Shown piece by piece: positions 58,081 through 64,000 of a stretch of DNA of 64,000 nt. The stretch lies in the NCBI RefSeq assembly GCF_018873765.1, contig NC_057925.1, positions 1,256,927-1,320,926 on the forward strand, written 5' to 3'. The DNA comes from Telopea speciosissima (Eukaryota; Streptophyta; Magnoliopsida; Proteales; Proteaceae). Numbering within the stretch: the stretch's first letter is position 1; each line of letters begins with the position of its first letter. The translations under genes were made by a program, and so were the position numbers. Below the pieces are notes generated by a model. It searched no databases. It saw only the letters and a list, made by a program, of their open reading frames with translations, and was not told where the DNA came from.

Positions 58081-61000
58081 TAACAAAAATTAATGGTAAT
58101 AAGGGCTCGATGAACATATGTGATAATAAATCAATTCCGAGTTAGATAGGTTACCTAGAACTCACAAGTGATACGTTCCTCCAAAGGAATGTAGCATGAG
58201 GTCACTAACTTTGTTTGATTGCACCAACTTCAATGGCAGAAATCTTGGCTTGAGGAAGAAAAATACTTTCTTTTCTCTCTCAAGTTCTCTTTTTTCCTTT
58301 ACTAAGATAATATTGTATTGGAATTTAGGGTTTATGTCAAGCTTCTTTTAAGAAAATGCCTACTTAGGAGATTACAATCTAACGGACAAGATCACGTCAA
58401 GTGTTGTGATCCTAAAGGTTTAACCTAAAAATCCCTTGTGGTGGATAATTTCATTATACTTTCTTCCCACCACAACCAACATCCACAATGGACTTGCAAC
58501 CATAGTATAAAAATCACATGCAATCAGGTACAACCACAATAAACTAAATGAGTGTCATTACAAATGATTAGACCCAAAACAATTTGAAAACATTTTTTAA
58601 ATATATTTAATTTAATATAAAATAATAAAAACATTTTTACAAATTCTTTACAAAACAACTACTTAGGCCCAGGGTTTCAACCAATCACAGTCCGACAACT
58701 CACTAACTCAGATATTCTCCCTAAACAGGCAGTGATAACCTTGTTAAATGTCACCCCAATCTCCATGCATACTGTGTATACTGAGTGACTAGTGTGCAGT
58801 TAGTCCTATCGATAGACATCAACCATTGGATCACGACAAGCGCACAAAATATAAACATAACGATAAGTGTCTCTCAAGTATAAGAAAATTAAACTATTAA
58901 AAATTCTTGTTGCTAAAATCAATTGGCGGTGAAACCATCAGGAATCTCAAGTGAATCAATGTTCAACATATTAATATACTATGAATTTATATTTCCATTC
59001 AATCACTATTGGGAAACATAAAATACGAAAACCCTAGAACTGAATGACTAAGTTTGTCCATAGGTGTGAACAATAAACGATATTTTTTAGATTATTACAC
59101 AAAATATAACAACTACAAGAAGCACATAATATAAGAAATTTAATTTGATCATTTTATCCACTTAAGAGATTAGGCGTGGGCTCCAAGAATTCCACATTAG
59201 AAGTCTAATCAAACAATTCAGCTTTTAAGTACATCTTCCTCTAACATCGAAGCTGTGTTTATGAATTTCAATGATTACATCTTCCTCTCTTACCTCAAGT
59301 AATCAACAGCACTACTCCAAAATTGGATAGAGATGAGTACGTCCCTGACTGGGAGGACTTCAGTCTTTAGAGTTTGAACCAAGTTCAAGTACACCCTTTC
59401 TCTTTTCCACTTTGGCCCATCTCTCCTCACCCAATTGGTGGACATCTGATATTATTATTGGTAGATTGGTCCTTGCACTTCTCTGTATCTTTTTGTTGCT
59501 AAACTTTATTGTTATAGGACTGGGTTTCTTATGATAGCATCTGAATTTGTTTCTTTCTTTCTCTGCCAGATCATAATAGGTGGAATTGGCTGATCCTATT
59601 AGGAAGCCTCCTCTGGTTTTCACCGATCCGATTGAATTGAAAAGGTATAAAGATACCTACTTTTTAGTTGTTATCTTCTTCTTTTGATTACCAAAAAATC
59701 ATAGAAAAGTGAAGAAAACTCACTATTTTGCCCAAGTCTACAAATTTCTTGGCACAAAATTTCCAAACATCTAACATCTTAGAGATCCATCCTCTTCTCC
59801 AATTCAATTTTCATCCAGGTCTTGTTGATTCCAACCGTTTAGAATCAGAATTGATGGAAACTGATCCGAGTTTTAAAACCTTGTCCCCACCCCACCCACC
59901 CCCCCCCACCCCCAATTCCTTTTAATATCCTCTGTTTTTCTAGTTTCCTATTTATTTTGATTTCAATATAGTCCGTGCTTCAAACTAGTTTCACATCATG
60001 TGCTTGATTTTAAATAGTGTATTAAAGGAAAAATAAAGGGGGGAACCCCGTGAAAATGAAAATTGCCCAGTCAGATCTTTATTTAAAATCAAGAGTGGTT
60101 TATTACGATCCATGATATATATATCCTAGTAAATTTCTGGAGTAAACCATTAGAATCATGGAGGGAGGATTATCTATGCAGAACTAAATATAATCATGTG
60201 GGTATGGTTGTCAAAATTTATGTTAGAACAGGAGTTGGCTTAAAACTTCTAGGCGCGTTACAGATTCGCTTTCCTTAAGACGAAATTCGTCCCTACAGTC
60301 TGATGCAAATAGGTTGCAGACGAATTGTCTCCCAGGATACAGTGAAGTCTCAAACAAAGTTGATTAACTTGGCTACGTATTGCACAAACGATGCCAAGAA
60401 CGATTTCAGAAAGCCTTTTGAGAAACAGAAAAGCCAGAAAACAAAGAAATTTGTTTCCTGCAGTAAAACAGATTCCCTGCAAGAACAACTTTGAGAATGA
60501 GGAGAAGAAGAGAACATTTTTTTGAGATATATTTTAAATTTGAAATATCTCTGGATATTAATAAGTCACTTGGCACCTATTCCCAACAGATGGATTCTCC
60601 CATCTTTGAATCTGGTCCGTTAAATCGTAACTGAACGATTTATACCGTCCAAAAATATAACCTTGCACATACACCATAGCATCCACCTTGTTTGTTAACT
60701 TAAACAATAGATAGAGCTTTATTAAATATACTCAAGTATTCACCTTTATGTTTCCGATGTGGGACTATTCCCAACATCATTATGTTGAAAAACTCCAACA
60801 ATTTATGTTCTTCATTCAGAGTTCCAAGACTCTACTTATCCACTTGACTGATGAATAGCAGAATTTAGAAAAATGATTCAAGTGGTTCAAGTCACCACTT
60901 CTCCAAGTTTGCAAATGACTTGCTTCACACCAATCACAGAGCTGCTCTCTCACACTTTTTAAGCTAATTTTTTCATCAAACTAAAGCAGGAATTAATCCT

Positions 61001-63116
61001 TTGGAATGAGAATGCTAACAGAATACATATATTATAAATGTACAGACCCAAACAGATACAATGGGGTTCACACAATGTGGGGGTGTAAACACTTTTATAA
61101 TGAGGTTTTTTTTTGTTTTTTTTTTTTTTGGGGGGGGGGGGAGAGGAGGGGGAATAGAGAAGCTTAAAAATAAAATTTTATCATAAGGATGATTACAATA
61201 TACACACAGAGTCATCCTTGAAGATTTCAGTAGTCATCGATAAGAAAAGAAAAAACTAGAACCATACATAATTCAGTCCCTGATCAAAGAATAAAACCCA
61301 TCAGTGAATGCATCTACTAATAAGTTATTATCCTATCAGTGCCCATAACATTACTTGAGAAGATATAAAACTGCAAATCCCATCAAAGACCCTTTGTTGT
61401 TCCTTTGCACATAATGAGGAAATCGGTGGCAATATTTTTTTTCTTCTTTTGATGCAAAGATCTACTGTATCATAAAAGACAAGCTATCAGTTACTTTCTT
61501 CCATGCTAGCTTAGCAATCCATGCTTCCATCTTCACCATTGAGGTTCTGAAGTCCATTTAGATTGTGGGTGTGAAATTTCAATCAGAACTTTGGACCTTC
61601 TTGGTTTCAATCCATCTACAAAAGACACTATCAGCTTCTGGAGGCAGAGGATTGAGAAATGTATATGTTCCAATAAAGTCTTTCACAAAGGTCCTCATGT
61701 ACCTAATGATGATGTTTGGTGTTGTCCCATTGCAGAATCATTTTGCAAGATCAACTGCCTTCACAAGTAGCCATATAATGAAATCAATAGAATGAAGTGA
61801 TGAAGTACTTAAGAAGGTAACAAAGACATCTTAAGTGTGGAGGGGATAGGCACAAAGGGATAAAACTAACCTCATTCATGACAATTTGGTGTTTTGTCCC
61901 TAGTACAGTTATTTCAGCCATTGGCAAGTAGAGAATACAGTTTCAAAATCCTTATAGCTGGTTCCTCCTGTAGCATTTCAAGAAAAAAAAATATGGGGGG
62001 GGGGGAGGAGGAAGAAGGTATTAGCAAATCATGGTTATCAGTTTATTATAGAATAAGTATTGGGAGATATTTAGAACATAATTGAGGTGAAAAGAATCTG
62101 GATCATCAGCCAATTAATCTTAGGTTTGGGAAACAATGGTGCAGGAAACTGACGAAAAAACAAGGTTACATAAAAAGTATGAGGTGAGAAAGAATCCATC
62201 ACAACCATCACAGCCAGCGTATCAATGTGACAGACACCATGACAGCAAGTATAACAGCCAGTCTAGCCGTGACATGACAGCTGCATCAATGTTCACAGAT
62301 GCAATTCATGTCCAGATTCTGTTTTGGATAATATTCAAAATCTTATCCTTGTTAAAGTATTCAGTTGTGGGGTTTTTTCTACAAGATTAGTGGCCATAGG
62401 CCATCGCCGTAGATTTGAAAAATTAAACAGTTCATTTTTATTTTTTATTTTTTTTTTTGGGGGGGGGGGTGGTTTGTTTACCATGAAATTTGACATATGG
62501 CTTATACAAGACCATGTCATTTCTATCCAACGGTCGGAATTGCAGCATCATATGTTCATATTGCTCAAAATGGTGGACTGTTAGAAATTGAATATTTTCT
62601 AGGATTGATTTATGGTTTTAATGAATCTGTTATGTATTTAGTACAGATCTTTCCTCTGGATATTTCCATTTCTTGTAGCTGATTTGATAATGGAAAAGCT
62701 GGAATCCTATAGTTAATATTGACTATGTCGCTCTGAAAATTGTCTAATTGAAGTAATTCTACATATTTCTGATCTGGTGTATTGTAAATCCTATTGAAAC
62801 TTCTTCATTATGCATTCTTTTCTGATGAGATAAATAAGAGCCTGTGTTTGTCTCTGACTTGAATATCTTGTTTAACATTTTTGTTTTTGTTGTAACTTCC
62901 GGTTAACTGAATGAGAAAGAGAAGAAAAGCTGTGTCCTGCAATCTCTTCCGACACATAATGAATTTAAATTGCTTATCTGTTCTAACTTCTAGGAAATAT
63001 TGTTCTTATTTGAATTCTTTAAATTTTGTTTTCTATCCGTCTTTGCCTGTTCAAGCAATAGTAATGTTACTAAGTACCTGTGTTCATTTCTTAATTTTTT
63101 CTGATTTTGAATTTAG
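58081..63116. other. Long intergenic stretch, nothing firm
   Basis: AT-rich, no supported gene over about 5 kb. G/T or G/A homopolymer runs occur at 61130-61141, 61995-62005 and 62459-62469. A minus-strand stretch at 61580-61770 reads loosely as protein (a FIGTYTFLNPLPPEAD-like segment) but is broken and unidentified. Confidence 0.5.
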
Positions 63117-63188
63117 GACGAGGAACTGCAGTTTGGGTCAATTGTAAGAGCTGAATTCCTCCTCTATGATATTGTGCATGGGCTTCAG
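63117..63188 (+). other. Orphan exon-like segment
   Basis: A 72-bp open segment (24 codons, DEELQFGSIVRAEFLLYDIV plus HGLQ) bounded by GAATTTAG on the left and CAG|GTGATA on the right, phase 0 at both ends. It looks like a real coding exon, but I recognise neither the family nor partner exons nearby. It could be a gene fragment carried or left behind. Confidence 0.35.
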
Positions 63189-63652
63189 GTGATATTTGAT
63201 CTTGAATATATCATAGTCAAGCTCTTTGAGGACTCTTTTGATTTGTTTAGTAAAATTATGGGTGAGAAGCAGCATCTATATCCATTATAGCACTTTGGAA
63301 TCCCCTGTCATGGTTGGTTTATTTGGGGTTCAATCTGAAATTTCCTTACTAAAAATTACATTCTGGGGCACTGAATTATGCTTTCCAAGCCTACAATATT
63401 TTAATACTGGATCTCATAGGACCTGGCAGAAGAAGAGACTGGTGTGGACAGAGAGAGAGAGAGAGAAAGGTGCTTCTGTGGAGCTGATTTATGCCTAAAG
63501 GCAGTTTTTTCTAGTATTTAAAGAAATGCTGATTGGAATTTCGAGTCTTTAGGCCTTCTCTTATCTTTCAGTCCACACACCTGCTTCCGAAGTTTGGTTT
63601 CCATGGACATTTTTTTGTGGGTTCCCCTCCCACCCTCTCTAGTTTTCACAGG

Positions 63653-63856
63653 ATGGCACAAGAAAGCTGGAAAAAAGAAACTGATGAGACTGAATACCAG
63701 ACACCAGAAGGCCCAGTCTTGTGCGCAAACAATTGTGGCTTCTTCGGAAGTGCTGCCACCAACAACCTATGTTCCAAGCACTATAGAGATCTCTCAATGA
63801 AGCAGCAGAAGCGCACAGCCAAAATTCAAGGCAACTCAAGTCACTCCCATTGCTGA
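63653..63856 (+). pseudogene. A20 zinc-finger stress-associated protein (SAP), apparently truncated
   Basis: A 67-residue frame beginning [14 protein letters not shown], then the A20 finger at residues about 23-46: Cys24, Cys28, Cys40 ([20 protein letters not shown]). The fourth ligand position is His43 where SAPs normally have Cys (CSKC). The frame stops at residue 67; SAPs of this class usually run 150-180 residues with a C-terminal AN1 finger. None of the three forward frames in the remaining 144 bp shows AN1 cysteines, but the window ends there. A TTTTCACAG acceptor ends one base before the ATG, matching the 5'-UTR intron usual in SAP genes. It could be a frameshifted pseudogene, an A20-only protein, or a gene whose rest lies outside. 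SAPs act in abiotic stress responses, some as ubiquitin-linked factors. Confidence 0.7.
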
Positions 63857-64000
63857 TAAGATGCCCAAAACTTCCACTTTAGTTCAACTTCAACATTAAC
63901 CCGTTGTAGAAAGTGGATTGTTTGGAAGAAGGCCATAGTCTGAAAGAGGGTTCATCAGCCTCTCTAGAGGTTACTATAGTACCTCATATTGGCATCCGCT

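Noticed and set aside
63533..63652. N-terminal extension of the SAP frame
   Set aside because: It lies before a splice acceptor that ends one base ahead of the normal MAQES start, so it is intron or leader.
1..64000. tRNA, rRNA, CRISPR or organellar DNA
   Set aside because: No cloverleaf, ribosomal or spaced-repeat array was seen; the only tRNA-like sequence is the SINE head at 15257.

Overview
The window is nuclear DNA from a flowering plant, probably a eudicot, though the species cannot be fixed from sequence alone. The evidence is GT-AG spliced genes from plant-only families (DEK1 phytocalpain, DUF1639, a stress-associated A20 zinc-finger protein), long introns, and a dense load of plant transposons (Ty1/Copia, L1 and RTE LINEs, an Au-type SINE, hAT-, Mutator- and Tourist-like MITEs). 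There is no bacterial, organellar or CRISPR signal.

Layout. (1) 1-27816, + strand: the 3' part of DEK1, 19 complete exons plus the last 3 nt of an upstream exon, about 1302 residues. It runs from the last membrane segments through the linker and LG3 domain to the CysPc protease and C2-like domains. Two introns are swollen by repeats. Intron 1239-14000 (12.8 kb) holds a decayed plus-strand Copia remnant with an RTE LINE, then a minus-strand Copia (6225-13865) that is itself broken by two L1 pieces, one of which carries a solo LTR. Intron 20343-26194 (5.9 kb) splits the protease core and holds four MITE-type elements. (2) 30498-31949, +: an intronless, GC-rich BTB/POZ gene of the KCTD/SHKBP1-like type. 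(3) 32969-33670: a row of small MITEs just upstream of (4) 33927-43098, +: a 12-exon gene for an FMN-binding split-barrel (HugZ-like) protein with a DUF2470 tail, 278 residues, with a LINE insertion, a 39-bp RTE stub and SINE pieces in its introns. (5) 43985-48600: a second decayed minus-strand Copia broken by two hAT-like elements. (6) 53322-54391, -: a 4-coding-exon DUF1639 gene, 213 residues, with a 5'-UTR intron. (7) 57371-58080: a decayed minus-strand L1 reverse transcriptase. (8) 63653-63856, +: the A20 end of a stress-associated protein gene at the window edge, odd in its fourth zinc ligand and lacking a visible AN1 domain.

The genes are independent housekeeping or regulatory genes and form no operon or pathway. 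DEK1 acts in epidermal specification and position sensing. The BTB protein is probably a Cullin-3 adaptor or scaffold. The HugZ-like protein belongs to a heme/flavin-binding family. DUF1639 is of unknown function. The A20 protein belongs to a stress-response family.

The main new signal is structural. At least five elements share CA[TC/A]-type ends (CATRGTT-like) and 8-bp target duplications (two perfect, three at 7/8) but have unrelated interiors with their own subterminal motifs. They look like several related hAT-type non-autonomous families. All reading was by eye, so boundaries of decayed elements are approximate.
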